DNA from: Gallionella sp.
Lineage (GTDB): Bacteria > Pseudomonadota > Gammaproteobacteria > Burkholderiales > Gallionellaceae
Length of the DNA: 19,382 nt
Direction of reading: 5' to 3'
Assembly (NCBI GenBank): GCA_025362155.1
Contig: JANYHX010000081.1
Span: 1-19,382 of the forward strand
Under the pieces are notes generated by a model. It worked only from the letters and a program-made list of their open reading frames with translations, did not search any database and was not told where the DNA came from. Below are positions 1 to 7,059 of this stretch, in pieces. How positions within the stretch are numbered: position 1 is the first letter of the stretch; the number at the start of each line of letters is the position of its first letter. The position numbers were made by a program, and so were the translations under genes.

Positions 1-353
1 TTTACCTGTGCTTTGGTATTTTCCGGCGCAGTCTCAACAGGCTTACCCTCATCAACGATGCGCGCCAGATTATCGCCTTCAAAATAAAGCGTCAGGTTTT
101 GCTTCTCGATTACTTTGGCGCCACGCTCCAGGCGATATGCATAATCCCAGCGATTGCTGTGAAATACATCGTTGATCATCGGTGTGCCCATCACATAACG
201 CACTTGCTGTTTGGACATGCCGAGCTTAAGTTTTTCGCGCATATCCGCTATCACGAAATTCCCCTGACGGATGTCCATCTTGTAAGATGTCAAAAAGGGT
301 ACGCTGCTGCAGGAAGCCAACAGCACGGAAAGCAAAAGCAGTTTGATACGCAT
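1..353 (-). CDS. bamE: Outer membrane assembly lipoprotein BamE (SmpA/OmlA), 3' end cut by window edge
   Basis: BamE is a small outer-membrane lipoprotein of the BAM complex that folds beta-barrel proteins. The reading frame starts MRIKLLLLSVLLASC, a lipoprotein signal peptide ending in lipobox LLASC with the lipidated Cys at residue 15. The family hallmark DIRQGN follows, then a segment with GMSKQQVRYVMGTP and WDYAYRLERG, typical of the SmpA/OmlA fold. About 117 codons are visible and the C-terminus lies off the left edge. I chose the ATG at 353 because AAGGA lies 9 bases upstream; an in-frame ATG at 359 is only 3 bases from it and fits less well. It lies 38 bp downstream of recN on the same strand, matching the nadK-recN-bamE order known from enterobacteria, so co-transcription is likely. 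Confidence 0.92.
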   Translation of the reverse strand, partial: MRIKLLLLSVLLASCSSVPFLTSYKMDIRQGNFVIADMREKLKLGMSKQQVRYVMGTPMINDVFHSNRWDYAYRLERGAKVIEKQNLTLYFEGDNLARIVDEGKPVETAPENTKAQV

Positions 354-391
354 AGTCATAATTCCTTAATTTAAAGCCGCCGCATAATACC

Positions 392-2068
392 TTAAGCGGC
401 GGTAGCCAACATCTCCGCCGCATGTTTGCGCGTCGTTTCAGTTATTTGTACGCCACCCAACATGCGCGCAATTTCTTCCACACGTTGTTCGCCATTCAGC
501 GCGGTAATACGGCTTAGCGTGACACCATTTTCCACCGTCTTGCTCACTTGCCACTGCTGGTCGGCGGTGGCTGCGACTTGGGGCAAATGCGTAACGCACA
601 ACACCTGATAGGATTTACCCAATTTTTTCAGCAGATGTCCCACGATTTCCGCGACGCGCCCGCCAATGCCGCTATCTACCTCGTCGAAGATCAGCGTCGG
701 CACACTGGCGACCTGTGAAGTGGCGACCTGAATCGCCAGGCTGATACGCGACAACTCGCCGCCCGATGCGACCTTGGCCAAGCTGCGCGGCGGGCCGCCG
801 GGATTGGCAGCAACCTGAAACTCTATGGTCTCCAAGCCGTAAGCATTGCCCCCGTGATCATTATCTTGGGCCAACGGCAGCAAAGCCACTGCAAAATTAC
901 CGCCCGGCATCGCCAATGTTTGCAGTGCCGCAGTAATCTCTTTCGCCAATTTGTGGGCAGATTTTTTTCGCGCTGCCGATAATTTTTGCGCTGCAGCAAG
1001 ATAGCTTTGCTGCGCGGTTTTTTCCTGCTGCTCCAGTTCGGCCAAATCAGCATCGCCGCCTAGCTCCGCCAAGCGCGCGATCACGCGCTGCAAGGCCACA
1101 TCCAATTGCTCCGGCGCAACGCGATATTTGCGCGCCGCATCCATCACGCTTTGAATACGCTGTTCCTGTTCGCGCAAGCGTTGCGGATCGGTATCTAGTC
1201 GCTGCTGATAATGGCGCAATGCATACACTACTTCCTGCAATTCCGTTTGCGCGCTTTCCAGCATGCGCAATATTTCGCCCAAGCTGGCATCATGCTGCAT
1301 GCCGTCACGAATACGCGCAGTCAGCGCGTTGAGTTGCGCCAGACACGCGGTGTCCGCTTCACTCAAGGTTTCCAAACCAAATTCAGCCGTTTCCAATAAG
1401 CTTGCAGAGTGCGCCAAGCGTGCATAATCAGCTTGCAACACCTCCCATTCCGGCGCACTGAATCCCAGCCCTTGTAACTCGTTACACTGAAATTTTAATA
1501 ACTCGCGCTCAGCCGTTACCGCTTCGGCGTTCTCGCTCAAGCTGATGCGACGATGGCGTAACGTTTGCCAACCGCGATACAAAGTTGCAACTTTTTCCGC
1601 TACATCCACCGTACCTGCATAACCATCCAGCAACAAGCGCTGCGCATCGGGACGCACCAACGACTGATAGGCGTGTTGTCCATGTATATCCAGCAACTGC
1701 TCGCCCGCTGCACGCAGCTGTTGCAACGTTGCGCTGCGTCCGTTGATGAAACCGCGTGTACGTCCTCCGGCATCCAGCACGCGGCGCAGCAAACATACAC
1801 CCTCATCGCCTTCCAGCTCTTGTTCGCGCAACCAGATTTGCATATGCGGCAACGCAGCAATATCGAACTCGGCCGCGATCTCGGCGCGCTCGCAGCCGTT
1901 ACGCACCATGGTTGCGTCGCCGCGTTCACCGAGCGCCAACGACAGCGCGTCGATCAGTATGGATTTACCTGCGCCGGTCTCGCCGGTCAGCGCAGTAAAG
2001 CCTGCGGAAAAATCCAGCTCCAGGGATGAGACGATGACGAAATCGCGAATGGCTAAAAATTTCAGCAT
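392..2068 (-). CDS. recN: DNA repair protein RecN
   Basis: RecN is an SMC-like ATPase that acts early in double-strand break repair by homologous recombination. The 558-residue protein is the usual family length. The N-terminal half-ATPase has Walker A GETGAGKS at residues 29-36. A long, charged, Gln/Leu/Ala-rich central region is consistent with the antiparallel coiled coil. The C-terminal half carries the ABC signature ASGGELSRI, Walker B LIFDEVDSGIGG and the H-loop region CVTHLPQVAA. The ATG at 2068 gives MLKFLAIRDFVIV, the expected RecN N-terminus. The gene begins 11 bp after the nadK stop and is followed by bamE, so it probably sits in one transcription unit. Nothing looks broken. Confidence 0.97.
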   Translation of the reverse strand: MLKFLAIRDFVIVSSLELDFSAGFTALTGETGAGKSILIDALSLALGERGDATMVRNGCERAEIAAEFDIAALPHMQIWLREQELEGDEGVCLLRRVLDAGGRTRGFINGRSATLQQLRAAGEQLLDIHGQHAYQSLVRPDAQRLLLDGYAGTVDVAEKVATLYRGWQTLRHRRISLSENAEAVTAERELLKFQCNELQGLGFSAPEWEVLQADYARLAHSASLLETAEFGLETLSEADTACLAQLNALTARIRDGMQHDASLGEILRMLESAQTELQEVVYALRHYQQRLDTDPQRLREQEQRIQSVMDAARKYRVAPEQLDVALQRVIARLAELGGDADLAELEQQEKTAQQSYLAAAQKLSAARKKSAHKLAKEITAALQTLAMPGGNFAVALLPLAQDNDHGGNAYGLETIEFQVAANPGGPPRSLAKVASGGELSRISLAIQVATSQVASVPTLIFDEVDSGIGGRVAEIVGHLLKKLGKSYQVLCVTHLPQVAATADQQWQVSKTVENGVTLSRITALNGEQRVEEIARMLGGVQITETTRKHAAEMLATAA

Positions 2069-2079
2069 TAGGCAAACAT

Positions 2080-2952
2080 TTAAAATGTTTGATTCCAGAG
2101 CAGCTTTTCGCGCAGTGTATGGTAATAGCTATGCCCTACCGGATGCAGCAGATAAACCATTTCGGGATGGCGGGTAACAATGATTTTGTCGTTCACCTGT
2201 AAGTCGTAGCTGGAGTGACTGTCGAAGCGTACTTGTATGTCACTAGAGCGGGGCACCACGATCTCAATTTCGGCAGATCCCTGTACCACAATGGGTCGAT
2301 TGCTCAATGTGTGCGGGCAGATCGGAACCAGTTCCAGCACATCAAGGCTGGGATGCAATATTGGCCCGCCGGCAGACATTGCATAAGCCGTCGAGCCAGT
2401 GGGTGTCGAAACAATCAACCCATCGGCGCGTTGGTTATAGAGATACTCGCCATCAATGCGCACCTCAAACTCGATCATGCTGCTGGTATTTGTGCGATAT
2501 ACCACTACTTCGTTAAACGCCCGTCCGCTATACACTTCAACATCGTCGCGCAACACGCGTGCCGCAAGTAACAAACGCTGCTCGGTGACAAACTTGCCAT
2601 CCAGCATCGCCGCCATCGTATCCTGCATATTGTCCAGCGTGAGGTCGGTGAGAAAACCGAGCCGCCCCTGATTCACACCAACCAGCGGCACATGGCTCAA
2701 CGACAAAGTGCGCGCGATATTCAGCATGGTGCCATCGCCGCCCAGCACAATAGCCATATCCGCAGCGCGACTAATTTCAGTCAGATTCATTGCCTGATAG
2801 GGACTATTGTTTAGATGCGCGGCGCTCACACTATCCACCACCACGGTCAATCCTCTGGAGGATAGAAATGCGGCCAGGCTCATCAGCGGTGCGGCGATTT
2901 CCGGGGCGTTTTGCTTGCCGATCAGCGCGACAGTTTTGAAAGGGAATTTCAT
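2080..2952 (-). CDS. nadK: NAD(+) kinase
   Basis: NadK phosphorylates NAD+ to NADP+ in the cytosol. The 290-residue product has the kinase motif GGDGTML at residues 71-77, the FNEVVVYR segment, and the C-terminal core GLIVSTPTGSTAYAMSAGGP that binds the dinucleotide. I placed the start at the ATG at 2952 (MKFPFKTVALIGK), where family similarity begins. A longer frame to 2988 adds 12 residues (MSLPGRCGLIAL) unlike NadK. No strong Shine-Dalgarno is visible before either start. The gene is the first of nadK-recN-bamE. In many betaproteobacteria hrcA would be its divergent neighbour, but here hrcA is about 10.6 kb away. Confidence 0.95.
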   Translation of the reverse strand: MKFPFKTVALIGKQNAPEIAAPLMSLAAFLSSRGLTVVVDSVSAAHLNNSPYQAMNLTEISRAADMAIVLGGDGTMLNIARTLSLSHVPLVGVNQGRLGFLTDLTLDNMQDTMAAMLDGKFVTEQRLLLAARVLRDDVEVYSGRAFNEVVVYRTNTSSMIEFEVRIDGEYLYNQRADGLIVSTPTGSTAYAMSAGGPILHPSLDVLELVPICPHTLSNRPIVVQGSAEIEIVVPRSSDIQVRFDSHSSYDLQVNDKIIVTRHPEMVYLLHPVGHSYYHTLREKLLWNQTF

Positions 2953-3079
2953 GAGCGCGATTAAACCACATCGCCCAGGCAATGACAAAACCGGCTTAAG
3001 CAGGGGAGGGCACGAATGCGAGACGCTGATCTATACGAGAGAGGCCTTCCCGTTACTGCTCCAATTACAACCGGCCTGA

Positions 3080-3730
3080 CTACAGTCCTGAAATGTAATC
3101 CGTCAATGACTCAATTTCAGCATCGGTCAAAGACTTGGCAATTTTGTTCATCACCCCGTCTGGGCTGTTACTGCGTTCGCCGCTACGCCAGTGGAGGAGC
3201 TGAGCGCGCAGATAACCCTTGTGCTGGCCGCCTGTCACCGGGTAGGTTGAAATGTTAGGCGCTTTGCCTTTGCCGTTTATTCCATGGCAACTTTCGCAAG
3301 CGGGAATACGCCTGCTTGCATCACCTTGCAGGAATAACTTCTTCGCGACCGGATTGTCTCCCTTGCCATTACCTTGCATCTTTTTCTGGCTGGCAAAATA
3401 AGCGGCAATATTGGTCAGCTCGGTATCGTTAATGGTCTTCGACATGGCACTCATGATCTGATGAGTGCGCGCCCCAGTCTGAAAGTTACGAAGTTGCTTG
3501 GCAATATAAGAAGCATATTGTCCGGCAAGATTGGGAATTAAATCCTCTGCACTGAGCCCCACTTCACCATGGCAGCCTTGGCAAAAATATGATGAGGTCT
3601 TGCCGAGGACTGGGTTGCCGCTGCCCATGCGCTGCTTGATCGCCTCGGGAGAATCAGTGGCATGTGCGGTAGTGAAAGCAAGGAGAGAAACTGAAATTAA
3701 ACAGCTAATGAATTTTTTCAAACAGCTCAT
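3080..3730 (-). CDS. Di-heme cytochrome c, c4/class I type
   Basis: A secreted electron-transfer protein of the cytochrome c4 type, two class I haem domains in tandem. The 216-residue product starts with a cleavable signal peptide (basic MSCLKK, hydrophobic core, cleavage near AHA-TD at residues 22-25). Haem-binding CQGCH is at 50-54 and CESCH at 145-149. Met94 or Met96 and Met194 (PDGVMNKIA) are plausible distal ligands. Each half ends with the class I helix (LTNIAAYFASQ; IESLTDYISGL). Such proteins usually pass electrons between the bc1 complex and terminal oxidases or periplasmic reductases. The gene is divergent from the DUF455 gene. It belongs to a different family from the DHC proteins farther right. 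The partner is unknown. Confidence 0.9.
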   Translation of the reverse strand: MSCLKKFISCLISVSLLAFTTAHATDSPEAIKQRMGSGNPVLGKTSSYFCQGCHGEVGLSAEDLIPNLAGQYASYIAKQLRNFQTGARTHQIMSAMSKTINDTELTNIAAYFASQKKMQGNGKGDNPVAKKLFLQGDASRRIPACESCHGINGKGKAPNISTYPVTGGQHKGYLRAQLLHWRSGERSNSPDGVMNKIAKSLTDAEIESLTDYISGL

Positions 3731-3847
3731 CGTAAGCGTCCCCTTATAAAAATGTAATTAAATTATATGATCCATGTAATGATAAACCCATTCATGAATT
3801 TTATTAAAAGTTTTGCTTATTTGCGGCGAATTATACGGACCTCTATT

Positions 3848-4654
3848 GTGAAAACAGAATTAAGACGGGCAGCACTTTTTTGGCTCGCAGAAAAAGATCC
3901 TGCTTGCAAAGCTGAAGGGGTGCGTCGGCTGGCGCAAGCGTGGTTGTCGGAGGAAATCAAACTGGATCCGCAGGCGGCATTGACAGCACCGCAAACCATA
4001 CCCGGTCATCCGTTTAAACCCGAGCTGGTGGCACCACGCTTGGCCAAGCGCCGTTCGATGATTACCTCAGAAGGCCGCGCCACCCTGATTCACGCGCTGG
4101 CGCATATCGAATTCAATGCGATTAATTTAGCGCTGGATGCGATCTGGCGATTCCCGGACATGCCAAAAGAATATTACGCCGATTGGTTGCAGGTGGCGGA
4201 TGAAGAGGCATTACATTTCTCGATGCTGAACGAACATTTGCGAGTTCTGGGATACGCATATGGAGATTTTTTGGCGCACAGCAGCTTGTGGGAGATGGCC
4301 GCCAAAACACAACACGACATCCTCGCGCGCATCGCGCTGGTGCCGCGCACCATGGAAGCGCGCGGACTGGACGCCACTCCGCAAGTGCGCGCCAAACTTG
4401 CGCAAGCCGGAGATAAAGCTGCCGCCGCAATCCTGGATATTATTCTGCGTGATGAAATCGGCCATGTCGCCATCGGCAACCGCTGGTACAACTGGCTATG
4501 CGAGCAACGCGGCCTGGAACCTCTCGCCACCTATGCCCGCCTGGCAGCCGAGTATCAAGCGCCGGTGCTGCGTGGGCCATTTAATCTGGAAGCACGACGT
4601 GCGGCGGGATTCAGTGAGCTCGAGTTGGCTGCGCTAAATATTTCCACAGCCTGA
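3848..4654 (+). CDS. DUF455 family ferritin-like protein
   Basis: A predicted four-helix ferritin-like protein of the DUF455 (COG2833-type) family, whose biochemical role is not established. Candidate metal ligands are visible as carboxylate/His motifs: the Glu and His of LIHALAHIEFNAINLALD, ADEEALHFSML, and RDEIGHVAIG near the C-terminus. This pattern fits a di-iron centre. I prefer the GTG at 3848 (VKTELRRAALFWLAEKDP), because related proteins begin just before this segment. The frame extends to an ATG at 3767, but those 27 extra residues are basic/hydrophobic and unlike the family, and no Shine-Dalgarno precedes the upstream ATGs. The gene is divergent from the c4-type cytochrome and lies 100 bp before the dCTP deaminase gene. 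Confidence 0.85.
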   Translation: MKTELRRAALFWLAEKDPACKAEGVRRLAQAWLSEEIKLDPQAALTAPQTIPGHPFKPELVAPRLAKRRSMITSEGRATLIHALAHIEFNAINLALDAIWRFPDMPKEYYADWLQVADEEALHFSMLNEHLRVLGYAYGDFLAHSSLWEMAAKTQHDILARIALVPRTMEARGLDATPQVRAKLAQAGDKAAAAILDIILRDEIGHVAIGNRWYNWLCEQRGLEPLATYARLAAEYQAPVLRGPFNLEARRAAGFSELELAALNISTA

Positions 4655-4712
4655 TAACGTTAAAGGGCTATCTAGCCTCCGGATTAGCTCAGTCCACTCC
4701 CTTTAATTTAGT

Positions 4713-4718
4713 TATAAT
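4713..4718 (+). promoter_or_regulatory. Candidate -10 box before the dCTP deaminase gene
   Basis: A perfect TATAAT lies 36 bp upstream of the ATG at 4755 in an AT-rich stretch. The -35 region at the right spacing (about 4690-4695) matches poorly, so this is a weak candidate for a sigma-70 promoter that would let the deaminase be transcribed separately from the DUF455 gene. Confidence 0.3.
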
Positions 4719-4754
4719 TGTTTTGAATATGTAAGGTACAAAAGAGTAAATACT

Positions 4755-5963
4755 ATGAATGAAGTGATAACGGAGACCGATAAAACGACCCATCCTGGTT
4801 TGATAGCTACACCGCGCGTGGGCGACTATACCGGCATCCTTCCGAGTCAGAAGATTAAGGAGATGCTGAGTAACGGCGAGATCAAAACGCTGCTGGCAAA
4901 AATTGATGATGACCAAGTCCAGCCCGCCAGCATAGACCTGCGCCTTGGGGACTATGCCTATCCCGTAGATACGAGTTTTCTTCCCGGCAAGGGTATGAGA
5001 GTCCTCGATAAAATGAGGCAGCTTGATGCCCGGTTTGCTGATTTCAAAATAGATATCAGCAAAGGCGCTGTTCTGGAAAAAGGGCGGGTATATGTTATCC
5101 CTCTTATGGAATCCATCAATTTAAGAAGTGGCGTTGCTGCCTTCGCTAACCCTAAAAGCTCAACAGGAAGGCTGGATATTTTGACGCGCCTGATTGCCGA
5201 TGAAGCGAGCAGTTTTGACCAGGTAACAGAAGGTTATAAGGGCGATCTGTTTATAGAGATTGCGCCGCGAAGTTTCAGTGTAGTGGTAAAAACGGGCACC
5301 CGATTGAACCAGCTAAGATTTCGCCGCACACGAGGAGAGGGAGCGAAACCCATCACCGCCGCAGAATGGAAAAAGCTTCTTGATGACGGCCAGATTTTTG
5401 ATTCCAGTGACCACGAAACAAATGCAAAATCAATCAAATCAGGGGTTTTACCTTTCACTGTAGATTTGAAAGGCTCTGGTGGTGAAGGCAGCCTAATCGG
5501 CTATCGTTCGAAGAAACATGCCAAACGTATTGACCTGGAAAGGCGGGACTATGACCCGTTGGATTTCTGGGAGCCAATCCGTTTTCACAAAACGTCTTCA
5601 TTGATATTGGATCCTGATGAATTCTATATTCTCATGACGAAAGAAGCGATTGCAGTGCCGCCGGATTATGCGGCTGAGATGCTGCCGTATGACACCCGTG
5701 CAGGTGAATTCCGTGTCCATTATGCCGGTTTTTTTGATCCTGGATTCGGTTGGGATGCCAAAATAAATAGAGCGGGAAGCAGCAGGGGAGTTCTGGAAGT
5801 GCGCTCACACGAGGTACCCTTCCTGCTGGAGCATGGGCAGACAGTCGGATGGCTGCGCTATGAACGTATGGCAGCACGACCGGAGCTTTTGTACGGACAA
5901 GACATTAATTCTAACTATCAAGGACAGAGCCTTAAATTAGCCAAGCAGTTTAAGCAACTGTGA
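4755..5963 (+). CDS. 2'-deoxycytidine 5'-triphosphate deaminase, long two-domain form
   Basis: Deaminates dCTP to dUTP in the cytosol, feeding dTTP synthesis. The product is 402 residues, about twice the enterobacterial Dcd (about 190), and matches the long two-domain form of the DCD family. The N-terminal domain has QPASIDLRLGD (residues 56-66), the active-site segment NPKSSTGRLDI (132-142; Ser135/Ser136 and Arg139) and GDLFIEI with Glu168 as the likely catalytic base. The second domain (about 230-402) repeats the beta fold (DYAAEMLPYDTRAGEFRVHY; FFDPGFGWDAK; GQTVGWLRYERM) but has no second copy of the SSTGR motif, so it is probably structural or regulatory. AAGAG at about 8 bases supports the ATG at 4755. 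The gene is convergent with hslR. Confidence 0.88.
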   Translation: MNEVITETDKTTHPGLIATPRVGDYTGILPSQKIKEMLSNGEIKTLLAKIDDDQVQPASIDLRLGDYAYPVDTSFLPGKGMRVLDKMRQLDARFADFKIDISKGAVLEKGRVYVIPLMESINLRSGVAAFANPKSSTGRLDILTRLIADEASSFDQVTEGYKGDLFIEIAPRSFSVVVKTGTRLNQLRFRRTRGEGAKPITAAEWKKLLDDGQIFDSSDHETNAKSIKSGVLPFTVDLKGSGGEGSLIGYRSKKHAKRIDLERRDYDPLDFWEPIRFHKTSSLILDPDEFYILMTKEAIAVPPDYAAEMLPYDTRAGEFRVHYAGFFDPGFGWDAKINRAGSSRGVLEVRSHEVPFLLEHGQTVGWLRYERMAARPELLYGQDINSNYQGQSLKLAKQFKQL

Positions 5964-5994
5964 AGTTATATTAGCTTAGCACTCTTGTTTATAC

Positions 5995-6408
5995 CTACCA
6001 TTCTCCATTGCCTTTCCTCGTTTGCTTGAAATGCTCAATCTCGCGCCGATCACGTTTGGTAGGCCTGCCCTTGAAATGAAAGGGTTGCGGGTCAGTTTTA
6101 AGTTGGGCAATGATCACTTCACGGCGCTGACGGCTTTCGTCGGTCTCACGATATAGTTTCTGCGCTTCGGGTGCGGGTCCGCGTTTATTGGAGAGTGCCA
6201 GTACCTCCACGAGGTACTGATAACTTCCAACTTGGATGCTTAACAGGTCTCCCACGGTCAACGATTTGGCAGGCTTGACACGTTCATTCCTGACCTGCAC
6301 TTTACCGCTCTCAATGGCGCTGATTGCCAGCGAGCGTGTTTTGAAAAAGCGCGCCGCCCACAGCCATTTATCAATGCGGAATTTTTCTGTGTGCTTATCT
6401 GTAGTCAT
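5995..6408 (-). CDS. hslR: S4-domain RNA-binding heat shock protein Hsp15 (HslR)
   Basis: Hsp15 binds free 50S ribosomal subunits that carry a nascent chain and helps recycle them after heat shock. The 137-residue product has an N-terminal S4 RNA-binding domain (about residues 9-68: RIDKWLWAARFFKTRSLA, ESGKVQVRNERVKPAKSL) and a basic C-terminal tail (PQPFHFKGRPTKRDRREIEHF), close to the length of E. coli Hsp15. I chose the ATG at 6408 (MTTDKHTEKFRIDKWLW). An upstream frame to 6450 adds 14 unrelated residues and runs into the neighbouring pseudogene. In several betaproteobacteria this gene sits beside hemH and grpE; here it is about 7 kb from hrcA-hemH. No clear Shine-Dalgarno is visible. Confidence 0.9.
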   Translation of the reverse strand: MTTDKHTEKFRIDKWLWAARFFKTRSLAISAIESGKVQVRNERVKPAKSLTVGDLLSIQVGSYQYLVEVLALSNKRGPAPEAQKLYRETDESRQRREVIIAQLKTDPQPFHFKGRPTKRDRREIEHFKQTRKGNGEW

Positions 6409-6446
6409 TTTGATTGAATGCAAATTTACACATTTTAAATGTCTTA

Positions 6447-6775
6447 TCAACGGCCATGGCCCGGGAAATATTCATGGCCATGCGAAACATCGCCGGTAGT
6501 TTTCATCCAGTTATTTATGAAGGCGGATTGCATTTGCGCGACTGTCGGGCGATGCGGAAGTGGAAGTCACGCCAATGATTTTTATCCTGCGCATGACCGA
6601 GCCAGTATCTGCAATGCCCACACCGCCGGTAAAGCTGATTTTTCTGTCTACAATCAATAATTTTCGGTGGGTGCGATTATTCAGTCGAGCCAGGTTAACC
6701 GGTACGGCACTAGGCCCAAGCAAATTTCCCATGGAGCGCAAAAAATGCGGCTCACATCGCGACCTTAGTCTTTTA
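6447..6775 (-). pseudogene. Remnant of a phospholipase D / cardiolipin synthase-type gene
   Basis: Three short pieces in different frames read as one stretch of a bacterial cardiolipin synthase. Piece one, ending near 6607, gives LARLNNRTHRKLLIVD and FTGGVGIAD; its HRKLLIVD is an HKD catalytic motif (6646-6669). After a frameshift near 6603-6607 the sequence continues WLGHAQDKNHWRDFHFRI. After another disruption near 6544-6553 it continues VAQMQSAFINNWMKTTGDV and HGHEYFPGHGR, then a stop at 6447. Only about 100 residues of a protein normally over 380 survive. The N-terminal part and the second HKD motif are missing, so it cannot be functional. The right edge is approximate because homology fades toward the DUF5062-like gene. 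Confidence 0.8.
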
Positions 6776-6784
6776 CGGGGGTAT

Positions 6785-7048
6785 TTATTTCGACAGCAGC
6801 GGATGATCTGCGGGTAATTGTTTTGCGTACCAGAGTGCAAGTTTATGCCGTAAGGTTTTTTCGGCAACCTGATCTTCAGGCAAGGGCTGAATGACTTTGT
6901 CATGGGCCAGCAGGCGGTAGATGTATAACAGCTTCTCGCTGGCGGAATCAGTGGCTTCAAATTCCACCACGCCGCGCCCCTCGGCATATTTGACGCCTGC
7001 GATTAACGCTGCCTTGAATAATTCTGCTTCATGTTTTAATTTTTTCAT
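6785..7048 (-). CDS. DUF5062-type small protein
   Basis: An 87-residue soluble, mostly helical protein of unknown function. The start MKKLKHEAELFKAAL, the central KLLYIYRLLAHDKVIQPL and the end LRHKLALWYAKQLPADHPLL resemble the DUF5062 family known mainly from gammaproteobacteria; this assignment is from memory of the family pattern. GAGGA lies 5 bases before the ATG at 7048, supporting translation. The gene begins 11 bp after the stop of the Kef-type antiporter on the same strand, so the two are likely co-transcribed. No signal peptide or membrane segment is visible. Confidence 0.65.
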   Translation of the reverse strand: MKKLKHEAELFKAALIAGVKYAEGRGVVEFEATDSASEKLLYIYRLLAHDKVIQPLPEDQVAEKTLRHKLALWYAKQLPADHPLLSK

Positions 7049-7059
7049 CGCGGTCCTCG

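Noticed and set aside
1565..2029. 154-codon plus-strand open frame inside recN
   Set aside because: It lies wholly within the strongly supported RecN gene and its translation shows no domain.
4660..4706. Inverted repeat TTAAAGGG/CCCTTTAA plus inner GGCTA/TAGCC after the DUF455 gene, as a terminator
   Set aside because: The outer loop is long, the inner stem has a 2-base loop, and no T run follows on the plus strand.
5976..5984. TTAGCACTC, identical to one arm of the CIRCE operator bound by HrcA
   Set aside because: The matching GAGTGCTAA arm 9 bases later is absent, and the site lies in a convergent gap between the dCTP deaminase gene and hslR.
6452..6482. CATGGCC...GGCCATG inverted repeat upstream of hslR, as an operator
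   Set aside because: It lies inside the PLD remnant and comes from its HGHEY and GHGR codons, so no regulatory role need be assumed.
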